Shown piece by piece: positions 6,843 to 14,587 of a stretch of DNA of 18,767 bases. The DNA lies in the NCBI GenBank assembly GCA_024275555.1, contig JAJRYW010000254.1, positions 1 to 18,767 of the forward strand, read 5' to 3'. Numbering within the stretch: position 1 is the stretch's first letter; the number at the start of each line of letters is the position of its first letter. Source of the DNA: Calditrichota bacterium. GTDB taxonomy: Bacteria > Calditrichota > Calditrichia > RBG-13-44-9 > J075. The notes beneath the pieces were generated by a model. That model was not told the DNA's origin and did no database searches. It was given only the letters and a program-made list of their open reading frames with translations. The translations under genes and the position numbers were made by a program.

Positions 6843-9800
6843 ATGTTTAAGGAGTACGACGGTAAAGTTTCGATTACGAAGGTAGAAGAATCCATCCTCT
6901 CTTTCTGGGAAGCCCGGGATATTTTCAAGAAAGGGCTGGAGATCCGCAAGGATGCTCCGCTGTATATTTTTTACGAGGGTCCCCCCACCGCCAACGGCAA
7001 ACCGGGGATTCACCATGTACTTAGCCGCACCATTAAAGATGTGATCTTGCGCTACAAAGCCATGAGCGGCTATGCGGTGCCGCGCAAAGCCGGCTGGGAT
7101 ACGCACGGCCTGCCGGTGGAAATTGCCGTGGAAAAGAAACTGGGCTTAACCCAAAAAAATGAAATCGAAAAATTCGGCATAGAGAAGTTTAACCGGGCCT
7201 GCCGGGAGCTGGTGGATGAGCACATCGAGATGAAAGACGGCTGGCGCTGGCTGACCGTGCGGATGGGCTACTGGCTGGACCTCGACGACGCTTACGTCAC
7301 CTACAAAAACGAGTACATCGAATCGGTCTGGTGGGCCATCAAGCAAATTTTTGACAAGGGGCTGATCTATAAAAGCTTCAAGATTGTACCGCAGTCGCCC
7401 ACCATCGAGACGCCGCTGAGTTCCCACGAGCTTTCCCAGGCCTATAAAGAGGTGCGCGACCCCAATTGCTACATCAAAGTAAAGGTTCTCTCCTCGCCGC
7501 GCAAAGAGCTGCAGGGCGCCCAACTGCTGATCTGGACCACCACCCCCTGGACGCTGATCTCCAATGTTGCCGCCGCGGTGGGGGAAGAAATTGACTACGT
7601 GCTGGTCAAGAACACCCGCGAGGTCAAATCCGGCGATCAAAAAATACCTTTGACCGACAAGCTGGTGCTGGCCAAGGCCCGCCTGGAAGCCCTGGACGGC
7701 CAGGTGGAAATATTAGCCGAGTTTAAAGGCAAAGACCTGATCGGCACAGAATACGAGCAGATTTTTGATTTCCTGCCCATCGACCGGAAAAAGCATCCCC
7801 ATGCGCTGACCCTGCTGCCCGGCGATTTTGTTACCACCGAGGACGGCTCCGGCATTGTGCACATGGCCCCGGCCTTCGGACAGGACGACTATGATATGTC
7901 GCGCAAGTTCAACCTCCCGGTGCTCAACCCGGTAACGCCCGGGGGCCGCTTTAACGAGAGCGTGGGCGAATTTGCCGGGAGAACCGTCGAGACCTTTACC
8001 TATGCGGACGGGCATGTGGAAAAGGGGGTGGATAAAGAGGTTATCCAGGCCCTGAAAAAGATGGGCAAAATCTACCGGGCGACCAACGACTACGTGCACA
8101 GCTACCCTCATTGCTGGCGCACCGACAACCCGGTGATTTACTACGCCCGGGAATCCTGGTTTATCAATTCTCCCGCCTATAAAGAGCAGATGGTGGAGTT
8201 GAACCGCACCATCAACTGGCAGCCGCCGGAGATTGGCGCAGGTCGTTTCGGCAACTGGCTGGAAGAGGTCAAGGAATGGTCGCTCTCGCGGGACCGCTAT
8301 TGGGGCACTCCCCTGCCCCTGTGGGTCTGTGAAGACAGCGATGATGTCATCGCTGTCGGTTCTATCGAGGAGCTAAAAGCCGGCCTCTATGAGCAGCCGG
8401 ACGGCCAGCGGATTCCGGTAGCAGATTTGCCGGAAGAGCAGTTGGACCTCCACCGGCCCTTTGTGGACCGGATCATTTTCGAAAAAGACGGCAAAACGTA
8501 CCGCCGCACCCCGGAAATTATTGATGTATGGTTCGATTCCGGCGCCATGCCCTTTGCCCAGTTCCACTATCCCTTTGAAAACCGGGAACTGTTCGAAAAA
8601 CGCTTTCCGGCAGATTTCATCGCCGAAGGGGTTGATCAAACCCGGGGATGGTTCTACACCCTGCACAACATTGCCGCGGTGCTTTTCGATAAACCGGCTT
8701 TCAAAAATATCATTGTCAACGACCTGATCCTGGATAAGAACGGCCAGAAGATGAGCAAGTCCAAAGGCAATGTGGTTTTGCCGATGGAAATCATCAACAA
8801 ATACGGCGTCGATCCGCTGCGCTGGTATTTTGTGACGGTGAATAATCCCTGGATTCCCAAGCGGTTCGACACCCAGGGGATCGAGGAAGTATACCGGAAA
8901 TTTTTCGACACTTTTATCAACACCTACAATTTCTTTGCGCTTTATGCTAATATCGATAAGTTTGATCCGGCCGCAGCGCCCGTTCCCCTGAATGAGCGGC
9001 CGGAGATCGACCGCTGGATTATTTCCCGGCTGTATACCATTGTCGCCAGAGTGAGGGACCGCCTGGAAAATTACGACATCACCCAGGCGGCCCGGCCGCT
9101 GACGGACTTTTTGCTTGACGATGTATCCAATTGGTATGTGCGCCGCAACCGCCGCCGTTTCTGGAAGGGGGAGGACAGCCAGGATAAGCTCTCCGCTTAC
9201 CAGACTTTGTATGAAGTGCTGATGACCACCTCAAAGCTCAGCGCCCCGTTTATTCCGTTTATCGCGGAAGAGATGTATCAGAATCTGCGTACGGATAAAA
9301 TGCCGGAAAGCGTGCATTTGTGCGACTTCCCCTTGGTTACGGAACAGATGGCTACCATGCAGGACGCCCAACTGGAACGGCGCATGGAAGTCGCCCAGAA
9401 AGTTGTCAAGATTGCCCGGGCGCTGCGCAATGAAACGCGCTTAAAAGTGCGTCAGCCGCTGCTGGAGTTAGTGGTAGCCAGCCGCTCCGGCGAAGACCTG
9501 GAAGCGGTGAAGAGTATGGCGGAGATCATCAAAGAAGAGATCAATATCAAATCGATTCGCCTGACCGATCAGTTGAGCGACATTGTGGAGCGCCAGGCCA
9601 AGGCGAATTTTAAAGCGCTGGGACCCCGCTTCGGAAAACAGATGAAGCTCGTCGCCGCGCTGGTGCAGCAGTTTACTGCCGCGCAGATCCAGCAGTTAGA
9701 CGCCGAGGGCCAAATTGAGATCGATTTGGAAGGAAACCGGGTCATCCTCACCCGCGACGAAGTCGAGATTGTGGAATCTGCAAAAGGGAACCTGGCGGTC

Positions 9801-10118
9801 TCCCGCGAAGGTTCCCTGCTGGTGGGACTGAATAAGACCATCACTCCGGAGCTGGAGGCGGAAGGAATTGTGCGGGAGTTTGTCAACCGTATCCAGAACC
9901 TGCGCAAGGAGTCGCGCCTGGATGTGCAGGACCGCATCGAGATTTATTACGAGGCCCCGGAAAAGATTGACCGGGCCGCCCGGCAAATGGCAACTTATTT
10001 AAAAGAAGAGACCCTGGCCAGCCATGTGGAGAATCATCTTCCGGACGGCCAGAAGACCGCCGAGGTAACCATTGACAATCTTACTTTCCCGGTGCTGATT
10101 CGCAAGGTCGAAAAATGA
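6843..10118 (+). CDS. ileS: Isoleucine--tRNA ligase (type 2, eukaryote-like)
   Basis: This enzyme charges tRNA-Ile with isoleucine and edits mischarged valine. The 1091-residue protein is a complete class-I synthetase. G46-P-P-T-A-N-G-K-P-G-I-H-H-V-L60 is the HIGH region in its type 2 form. The editing domain includes W-T-T-T-P-W-T-L and G-S-G-I-V-H-M-A-P-A-F-G-Q-D-D. W-F-D-S-G and G-W-F-Y-T-L belong to the catalytic half, K636-M-S-K-S640 is the second ATP motif, and a long anticodon-binding C-terminus follows. The size and H-H-V-L motif fit the eukaryote-like clade (about 1040-1100 residues) rather than the E. coli type (about 940); members of that clade are often less sensitive to mupirocin. 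GAGGA lies 9 nt before the ATG. Only 50 nt separate it from the previous gene, and no T-box is present. Confidence 0.98.
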   Translation: MFKEYDGKVSITKVEESILSFWEARDIFKKGLEIRKDAPLYIFYEGPPTANGKPGIHHVLSRTIKDVILRYKAMSGYAVPRKAGWDTHGLPVEIAVEKKLGLTQKNEIEKFGIEKFNRACRELVDEHIEMKDGWRWLTVRMGYWLDLDDAYVTYKNEYIESVWWAIKQIFDKGLIYKSFKIVPQSPTIETPLSSHELSQAYKEVRDPNCYIKVKVLSSPRKELQGAQLLIWTTTPWTLISNVAAAVGEEIDYVLVKNTREVKSGDQKIPLTDKLVLAKARLEALDGQVEILAEFKGKDLIGTEYEQIFDFLPIDRKKHPHALTLLPGDFVTTEDGSGIVHMAPAFGQDDYDMSRKFNLPVLNPVTPGGRFNESVGEFAGRTVETFTYADGHVEKGVDKEVIQALKKMGKIYRATNDYVHSYPHCWRTDNPVIYYARESWFINSPAYKEQMVELNRTINWQPPEIGAGRFGNWLEEVKEWSLSRDRYWGTPLPLWVCEDSDDVIAVGSIEELKAGLYEQPDGQRIPVADLPEEQLDLHRPFVDRIIFEKDGKTYRRTPEIIDVWFDSGAMPFAQFHYPFENRELFEKRFPADFIAEGVDQTRGWFYTLHNIAAVLFDKPAFKNIIVNDLILDKNGQKMSKSKGNVVLPMEIINKYGVDPLRWYFVTVNNPWIPKRFDTQGIEEVYRKFFDTFINTYNFFALYANIDKFDPAAAPVPLNERPEIDRWIISRLYTIVARVRDRLENYDITQAARPLTDFLLDDVSNWYVRRNRRRFWKGEDSQDKLSAYQTLYEVLMTTSKLSAPFIPFIAEEMYQNLRTDKMPESVHLCDFPLVTEQMATMQDAQLERRMEVAQKVVKIARALRNETRLKVRQPLLELVVASRSGEDLEAVKSMAEIIKEEINIKSIRLTDQLSDIVERQAKANFKALGPRFGKQMKLVAALVQQFTAAQIQQLDAEGQIEIDLEGNRVILTRDEVEIVESAKGNLAVSREGSLLVGLNKTITPELEAEGIVREFVNRIQNLRKESRLDVQDRIEIYYEAPEKIDRAARQMATYLKEETLASHVENHLPDGQKTAEVTIDNLTFPVLIRKVEK

Positions 10119-10143
10119 TCCGTAAAGAAACTTCCGGTATTTA

Positions 10144-10172
10144 TTTACATTTAATAAAAAACTTATTATATT
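10144..10172 (+). promoter_or_regulatory. Sigma-70-type promoter upstream of the DksA-like gene
   Basis: TTTACA (10144-10149) and TATATT (10167-10172) are spaced by exactly 17 nt in A/T-rich DNA, 26 nt after the ileS stop. Transcription would begin near 10179, giving a leader of roughly 180 nt before the DksA-like start codon. It would drive the DksA-like, lspA, rluD, DUF1573, rhodanese and MauE-like genes. Confidence 0.55.
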
Positions 10173-10326
10173 GGCCGACCAATACACTCAGAGTCGCTGG
10201 CCATTACTTGTCACATTGTGTTATTTTCGACGATGAAAGAAGGTAGCAGTAAACAAAGTTAGGACGACAACGGTGCTCTCTAATTCCGGAGCCGGAAAAG
10301 ACCATCTCTCCATGCTCTGAATTAGA
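10172..10326 (+). promoter_or_regulatory. Structured leader of the DksA-like/lspA/rluD operon
   Basis: The leader contains a bulged stem (TGGCCGAC near 10172 pairing with GTCG...GCCA near 10193-10203). It also contains two mutually exclusive stems: TTCCGG/CCGGAA at 10284-10297, and TCTAATTC (10279-10286) with GAATTAGA (10319-10326). The second pair shares bases with the first, so only one can form at a time. Such overlap is typical of leader switches but can arise by chance. No T tract follows, and no known riboswitch class is recognised. Confidence 0.3.
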
Positions 10327-10356
10327 TTCACAAACTCTCTCAGAAGGGAGGCAGTT

Positions 10357-10734
10357 ATGGACCCTAAAAGGCTTGAACACTTTAGAAAAATTCTATTAGA
10401 CAAGCGAACCGAGGTGCTGGAACGGATAGAGAAGCTTCGTGAAGTGGCGTTAGAATCCAATTATAAAGATAGTTATGGAGACCACTCCGGGTACGCCTTC
10501 CATATGGCCGACCAGGGGACCGACGCTATGGAGCGCGAAAAAGCGTTTCTCTTCCTTTCCCGGGAAGAAAAATTTCTCCAGCAGATTAACCAGGCCTTGC
10601 AGCGCATCGATCTCAAAGAATACGGCATCTGCCGCGTCTGCGAACAAGAGATTGACGAGAAACGCCTGGAAATCGTTCCGACAACCCGGATTTGCGTACC
10701 ATGTAAAACCGCGGAATCACGGCGTAAACAATAA
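10357..10734 (+). CDS. DksA/TraR family zinc-finger protein
   Basis: This 125-residue cytoplasmic protein is likely to bind RNA polymerase through its secondary channel and tune transcription, as DksA and TraR do with ppGpp. A helical coiled-coil N-terminus (residues 1-85) has an acidic tip, A-D52-Q-G-T-D56-A, comparable to the D-x-x-D-x-A tip of DksA. The C-terminal zinc finger has C92-R-V-C95 and C113-V-P-C116 (C-x2-C-x17-C-x2-C), with the usual Y-G-I-C at the start. Length is between TraR (about 73) and E. coli DksA (151). AAGGGAGG (10344-10351) lies 5 nt before the ATG. The gene heads the lspA-rluD operon, an order common to several phyla. Whether it responds to ppGpp is not shown by the sequence. 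Confidence 0.93.
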   Translation: MDPKRLEHFRKILLDKRTEVLERIEKLREVALESNYKDSYGDHSGYAFHMADQGTDAMEREKAFLFLSREEKFLQQINQALQRIDLKEYGICRVCEQEIDEKRLEIVPTTRICVPCKTAESRRKQ

Positions 10735-10743
10735 GATACTCCC

Positions 10744-11307
10744 ATGAACATCCACAGCCGGCGGCTGACCTATTTGGGGTTGGCCGCTTTATTTGCTATA
10801 ATTTACTTAATAGACCAGGGTACAAAGTTATTGGCCCTGGTCTATCTTTCTCCGGGAGATCCGCTACAGGTCCTGGGGGATTTTTTCCAGCTTACCCTGC
10901 TGGGAAATCCGGGTTTTGCTTTTGGCCTGCGGATTGGTCATCAAACCTCGATTCATTTCATCTCCATTCTGCTGGTCATCTTTATTTTTACCCGGTTATT
11001 CAAACTGCGTCAATCCCCCCGGTATCGCATTGCTGCGGCGTTTATTCTGGCCGGGGCAATTGGCAATTTTACCGACCGCATCATTCGCGGCCACGTCATT
11101 GATTTTATTGATATTGACTTTTTCAACCTGCATCTTCCCGGGGACAGGTTTTTTTTTCTGGACTTTTACGGTTTCTTCCTGGAGCGTCTGCCGGTATTTA
11201 ACTTTGCCGACCTGGCCGTGGCCGTCGGGATGGGCCTGATGATTCACGCGGCCGTCAAAGATCATGCTTACCTGTCAAAACTAAATGAAGCGAACCAGGG
11301 CGTTTAA
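10744..11307 (+). CDS. lspA: Lipoprotein signal peptidase (signal peptidase II)
   Basis: LspA is an inner-membrane aspartyl protease that removes the signal peptide from diacylglyceryl-modified prolipoproteins. The 187-residue protein has four predicted membrane helices and the family motifs: I-D-Q-x-T-K-L near residue 24, N-P-G-F-A-F-G (family N-x-G-x-A-F), G-x-x-G-N-F-T-D111-R with catalytic D111, V-x-D-F-I-D, and F-N-F-A-D156 with catalytic D156. It is slightly longer than E. coli LspA (164); the extra residues fall in the loop between the two catalytic aspartates (near L-P-G-D-R-F-F-F-L-D). It starts 9 nt after the DksA-like gene and overlaps rluD by 23 nt. The operon also holds secreted or membrane proteins downstream, though none is a clear lipoprotein. 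Confidence 0.96.
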   Translation: MNIHSRRLTYLGLAALFAIIYLIDQGTKLLALVYLSPGDPLQVLGDFFQLTLLGNPGFAFGLRIGHQTSIHFISILLVIFIFTRLFKLRQSPRYRIAAAFILAGAIGNFTDRIIRGHVIDFIDIDFFNLHLPGDRFFFLDFYGFFLERLPVFNFADLAVAVGMGLMIHAAVKDHAYLSKLNEANQGV

Positions 11308-12265
11308 AACGGAAATCACCTCCGCCAATCAGGGTGTTCGGATCGACCGCTTCTTATCGATCCACTTACCTGACCATTCCCGCACATTTTACCAGCGTTT
11401 AATCAACGAGGCCCACGTCCGGGTCAACGGTAAACCGGTTAAACCTTCCTATAAGCTGGAGCCGGGAGATTGGGTGGAGGGAACGATTCCGCCTCCGCAA
11501 GAAACGGATTTAGCGCCGGAAAACATTCCCCTGGATATTCGCTATGAGGATGAGCATCTCATCGTGATCAACAAACCGGCCGGCATGGTAGTGCATCCCG
11601 GCGCAGGCGTTCGGCAAGGCACGCTGGTCAACGCCCTGCTCTGCCACTGCCGCAACCTTTCCGGGGTGGGAGGACGGCTCCGTCCCGGCATTGTGCATCG
11701 TCTGGACAAGAATACTTCCGGCCTGCTGGTGGTCGCCAAAGATGATCAAAGCCATATCCACCTGCAAAAACAGTTTGCCGATAAAACCGCTACCCGGGTT
11801 TACCGGGCGCTGGTATGGGGCCGCCTTAAAGAACCGGCCGGAACTTTGGAAACGCGCCTCAACCGCAGTAAATCGGACCGCAAAAAATTTGTTGTGGCCG
11901 AAACCGGTAAAACCGCCATTACCGAGTATCGCACTCTCAAAAATTATGAATTCCTGACCCTGGTCGAGGTGCGTTTAAAAACCGGTCGCACCCACCAAAT
12001 TCGCACTCATTTCAACTACCTGGGACACCCCGTGTTTGGCGATCCGGAATACTCGGGACGCCGGAAACAGCTCAATCGTCTTTCTTCTTTATCTTTACGA
12101 CAGTTTGGACTATATTTGCTAACCCTGATGAACCGACAGGCGCTCCATGCCTATACATTGGGCTTTATACACCCGGTTACCCGGCAATCTATGCAATTTG
12201 AAGTCGATTTTCCGGCTGATTTTACAGCTGTATTAGAACATTTAGAAAATCCGGAGGGATCATGA
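11285..12265 (+). CDS. rluD: RluA-family 23S rRNA pseudouridine synthase (RluD-like)
   Basis: This enzyme isomerises specific uridines in 23S rRNA to pseudouridine. The 326-residue protein has an N-terminal S4 RNA-binding domain (about residues 18-75, R-I-D-R-F-L...V-R-V-N-G-K-P-V-K). The catalytic domain carries G-I-V-H-R-L-D141-K-N-T-S-G-L with nucleophile D141. K-P-A-G-M-V-V-H-P precedes it, and T-G-R-T-H-Q-I-R-T-H closes the active site. Domain order and length match RluD (uridines 1911/1915/1917 in helix 69), and the lspA-rluD order supports this, though exact targets are inferred. The ATG lies inside the lspA C-terminus (23-nt overlap), and the stop TGA overlaps the next ATG (12262), so translation is coupled at both ends. 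An insertion (R-R-K-Q-L-N-R-L-S-S-L-S-L-R) near residue 260 is common in the family. Confidence 0.94.
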   Translation: MKRTRAFKTEITSANQGVRIDRFLSIHLPDHSRTFYQRLINEAHVRVNGKPVKPSYKLEPGDWVEGTIPPPQETDLAPENIPLDIRYEDEHLIVINKPAGMVVHPGAGVRQGTLVNALLCHCRNLSGVGGRLRPGIVHRLDKNTSGLLVVAKDDQSHIHLQKQFADKTATRVYRALVWGRLKEPAGTLETRLNRSKSDRKKFVVAETGKTAITEYRTLKNYEFLTLVEVRLKTGRTHQIRTHFNYLGHPVFGDPEYSGRRKQLNRLSSLSLRQFGLYLLTLMNRQALHAYTLGFIHPVTRQSMQFEVDFPADFTAVLEHLENPEGS

Positions 12266-12960
12266 TGCAACGGTTGGTTTGGTTATTCCTGATGCTTTTC
12301 CCCATTCTTGGCGCTGCCCAGCAAGTCGAATTTCTACATCCCAAGGTAATTGATGTCGGGAAAGTGCCCAAAGGGGAAGTGATTAAAGGAGAGTTGAAGT
12401 TTGTCAACAAAAGCGGAGAGATGGTGGAAATTGAGAACATCCGCCCCAGTTGCGGATGCACGGCCGTCACCCCGGATAAAATGACTTACGCCAGCGGCGA
12501 TACGGCGATTATTCCTTATACTATCGAAACCAAAGATTTCAATGGACTGATCCGGAAGTCGATCAAAATCACCTTTAAGAACGCCGAACCGAAGAGCCAG
12601 ATGTTTTTCATCCAGGCCCAGGTCATCGCCGATATAAACATCAATCCCCGCTTTATCAATTTACTGAAAGTGCCTTTGAATCCCGATTCAACCATCACCG
12701 AGTTTTTTGAGATTGAGAACGCCTCCGAGCAGCCGATTGAGATTGAGCGGATGGCATCCTCCAAACCGTTTCTAAAGATTATTCCCGAATCGGTGACCAT
12801 TCCCGCCGGGAAATCGCACCTCATCCGGCTGGAATTTACCCCGGAGGAAACGGGACGCTTTAATGCCTATGTAACCATCCACACCAATCACAAAACCCAG
12901 CCGGAATTGCGGCTGCCGGTCTTTATCAACGTGGTTGAGTCATCCAAAACCGTTAATTAA
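12265..12960 (+). CDS. DUF1573 domain-containing exported protein
   Basis: Function unknown; about 231 residues. A classic Sec signal peptide covers the first 18 residues (hydrophobic W-L-F-L-M-L-F-P-I-L-G followed by A-A-Q cleavage-like). The mature part is two immunoglobulin-like beta-sandwich modules. The first, about residues 20-120, contains the DUF1573 hallmark P-S-C63-G-C65-T, and the second, about 125-225, has F-F-E-I-E-N and R-L-E-F-T-P-E-E. GGAGGG (12253-12258) is 6 nt before the ATG at 12265; the ATG at 12262 is 3 nt away and overlaps the rluD stop, so either could be used. The gene is co-directional and overlapping with rluD, and 8 nt before the rhodanese gene. The C-G-C motif suggests metal or disulfide chemistry outside the cytoplasm, which is inference. 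Confidence 0.88.
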   Translation: MQRLVWLFLMLFPILGAAQQVEFLHPKVIDVGKVPKGEVIKGELKFVNKSGEMVEIENIRPSCGCTAVTPDKMTYASGDTAIIPYTIETKDFNGLIRKSIKITFKNAEPKSQMFFIQAQVIADININPRFINLLKVPLNPDSTITEFFEIENASEQPIEIERMASSKPFLKIIPESVTIPAGKSHLIRLEFTPEETGRFNAYVTIHTNHKTQPELRLPVFINVVESSKTVN

Positions 12961-12968
12961 GCTCCCGG

Positions 12969-13442
12969 ATGAACACCTCTGTATTTCTGCGGCAAACGGC
13001 TGCTATTTTATTGATTTCCCTGGCGCTGGGTTTGGTCTACAACCAGCTTTATCCGGCCGGGATCTCCTGGAAATTGTTGCTGCCATCCCCGGGGGCCGGC
13101 CAGGTAGATTTTATCGCCCCGGATTCGGCCTTCCGGGTTTTTCTGGACCGGGGCGTACAATTTGTGGACATCCGCAGCGCCGAGGAGTACCAGATTGATC
13201 ATCTTCCCGGCGCCGTGTCTCTCCCCTACCCCGATCTGCTAAAATCACCGGATCGCATCGAGATGCTTTCCCTTCCCCGGGAAGTGGTCCTCTATTGTTT
13301 CGATAACGATTGCGCCCCGGCCAGGGAAGCGGCCGACCTTATCCGGGCGCTCACCGGATCGCAGGTGTCGATTTTGTACGGCGGCCTGGCATATTGGATC
13401 GAGTCCGGCTATCCGGTGGACCAGCCCGGCGGAGGAAATTAA
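12969..13442 (+). CDS. Membrane-anchored rhodanese-like domain protein
   Basis: This 157-residue protein has one N-terminal transmembrane or signal-anchor helix (about residues 9-28, A-A-I-L-L-I-S-L-A-L-G-L-V) followed by a periplasmic or extracellular rhodanese domain (about 50-150). The domain shows V-D-I-R-S-A-E-E-Y near residue 66, H-L-P-G-A-V-S-L-P, and the active-site loop L-Y-C110-F-D-N-D-C115-A, ending in Y-G-G-L-A-Y-W. C110 is at the sulfur-carrying cysteine position; a second cysteine five residues on is unusual. Rhodaneses move sulfane sulfur between thiols. The gene sits between the DUF1573 and MauE-like genes (8 and 1 nt), so the three are co-transcribed and probably functionally linked. 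The substrate is unknown. Confidence 0.9.
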   Translation: MNTSVFLRQTAAILLISLALGLVYNQLYPAGISWKLLLPSPGAGQVDFIAPDSAFRVFLDRGVQFVDIRSAEEYQIDHLPGAVSLPYPDLLKSPDRIEMLSLPREVVLYCFDNDCAPAREAADLIRALTGSQVSILYGGLAYWIESGYPVDQPGGGN

Positions 13443-13443
13443 A

Positions 13444-13878
13444 ATGAGGACTGCTTCCCGATGGCTGTTGCCGCTCCTGCGCTATTTGCTGGCCGCCTTG
13501 CTGATTGTTGCGGCGCTCAGCAAATTGCACTACCCGCTGATCTTTGCCCGGGATGTGCAAAATTTCCAGGTGGTCGGGCCGCTGCTCTCCCGCTGGATTG
13601 CCCTGTGGCTGCCGGTGCTGGAAGTACTGCTGGCGCTCCTGCTGATCCGGGGCCGCTGGATCGAAACCGGGCTGGCCATGGTTGCCGGCTTGATGCTAAT
13701 CTTCTTTCTGGCCGTCCTGCAGGCCTTTGCCAGGGGCATCGATTTAAACTGCGGCTGCTTCGGAGGCCTGGCGGAACAACGCATTGGCTGGGGCAAGCTG
13801 CTGGAAAATCTGTTCCTGCTAATCGTCAGTTTCTTTACCTGGCGATGGCAGATTCGCTGCACAAAAAAACCTCTTTAA
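13444..13878 (+). CDS. MauE/DoxX-like redox-associated membrane protein
   Basis: This 144-residue protein has four predicted transmembrane helices (about residues 7-25, 48-66, 74-93 and 116-133). Between helices 3 and 4 lies I-D-L-N-C103-G-C105-F-G-G, the conserved motif of MauE-like/DoxX-type proteins, which are linked to electron or disulfide exchange; the name comes from MauE of methylamine dehydrogenase maturation. An additional cysteine is near the C-terminus (C139). GGAGGA (13431-13436) lies 7 nt before the ATG, overlapping the end of the rhodanese gene, and the intergenic gap is one base. It is the last gene of the operon; no clear terminator follows. Its role, perhaps passing electrons to the DUF1573 or rhodanese partner, is inference. 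Confidence 0.88.
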   Translation: MRTASRWLLPLLRYLLAALLIVAALSKLHYPLIFARDVQNFQVVGPLLSRWIALWLPVLEVLLALLLIRGRWIETGLAMVAGLMLIFFLAVLQAFARGIDLNCGCFGGLAEQRIGWGKLLENLFLLIVSFFTWRWQIRCTKKPL

Positions 13879-14023
13879 GCTGAGCGCCTCTCCCCTCTTG
13901 ACGCCCCGACAGGTCGTTTAGAGTTTCCCCGGTTAGCTTGTGACATTGGTCAACAGGGGCGGCGATGCTTGTCCCTAATTTACCCTTCCAGGGTATGGAA
14001 ACCTGAATGACGAGAACAACAAC

Positions 14024-14053
14024 TTGCAATTAAAAACGAGTTTTAGGTATACG
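14024..14053 (+). promoter_or_regulatory. Candidate promoter for the response regulator/MBL pair
   Basis: TTGCAA (14024-14029) and TATACG (14048-14053) with an 18-nt spacer lie about 90 nt upstream of the response-regulator start. The -35 hexamer is the same as in the promoter at 2607. The spacer contains the small palindrome AAAACGAGTTTT. The -10 match is only fair. Confidence 0.35.
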
Positions 14054-14143
14054 CGCAATACGACACGTTCGAAAGGAGCGTTTGCCCTTATCATAGTTCA
14101 GTGGGTTAGGGTAATTTTTTCTTAGAGGAGAAGGAGTGATACG

Positions 14144-14587
14144 ATGAACACGGACGTAACCGCACCCCTCAATGGGGTTTTGGATCGGGAGAAGACCGAA
14201 TACGATATCCTGATCGTTGAAGATAATCGGGAGCAAGCGGAATTGACCAAGCTGCTGATGGAGGAGTATGGTTTTACGGCGCGCTTCCTGACCAACAGCA
14301 CCGAAGCATTTCAAACCATTAGCTCCGATAAGCCCAAGATGGTCATCCTGGATTTAATGATGCCGGAATTAGACGGACTGCGGCTATGCAAGAAGATAAA
14401 ATCCTCGCCGGAGGTGGAAGACACCAAGATTATCATTTATTCCGGGCGCAGCTACGAGTCGGACCGCCGTAAAGCCCTGGATTTAGGGGCGGACGCCTTT
14501 TTCACCAAACCCACTCGGGCGCACATGTTGATCTCCAAAATACGGGAACTGCTTCATCCCCTCCACAATGAATCCTATCAAAATTAA
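14144..14587 (+). CDS. Stand-alone response regulator receiver protein
   Basis: This 147-residue protein consists of one receiver domain (about residues 20-140) with no output domain. It shows I-V-E26-D27-N, the acidic pocket; V-I-L-D70-L-M-M-P, with D70 the phosphoryl acceptor; Y-S-G-R-S, the conserved S/T position near 100; and F-F-T-K122-P, the conserved lysine. It would be phosphorylated by a histidine kinase encoded elsewhere and would act by protein contact. AAGGAG (14131-14136) is 7 nt before the ATG. Its last 20 nt overlap the start of the MBL-fold hydrolase, so the two are translationally coupled, and the hydrolase is the best candidate partner. The gene is preceded by a 265-nt non-coding gap with a possible promoter, so it starts a new unit. 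Confidence 0.93.
   Translation: MNTDVTAPLNGVLDREKTEYDILIVEDNREQAELTKLLMEEYGFTARFLTNSTEAFQTISSDKPKMVILDLMMPELDGLRLCKKIKSSPEVEDTKIIIYSGRSYESDRRKALDLGADAFFTKPTRAHMLISKIRELLHPLHNESYQN

Noticed and set aside
10232..10261. Nine-codon upstream ORF in the DksA-like leader
   Set aside because: There is an ATG and a stop but no ribosome site, and such short frames occur by chance.
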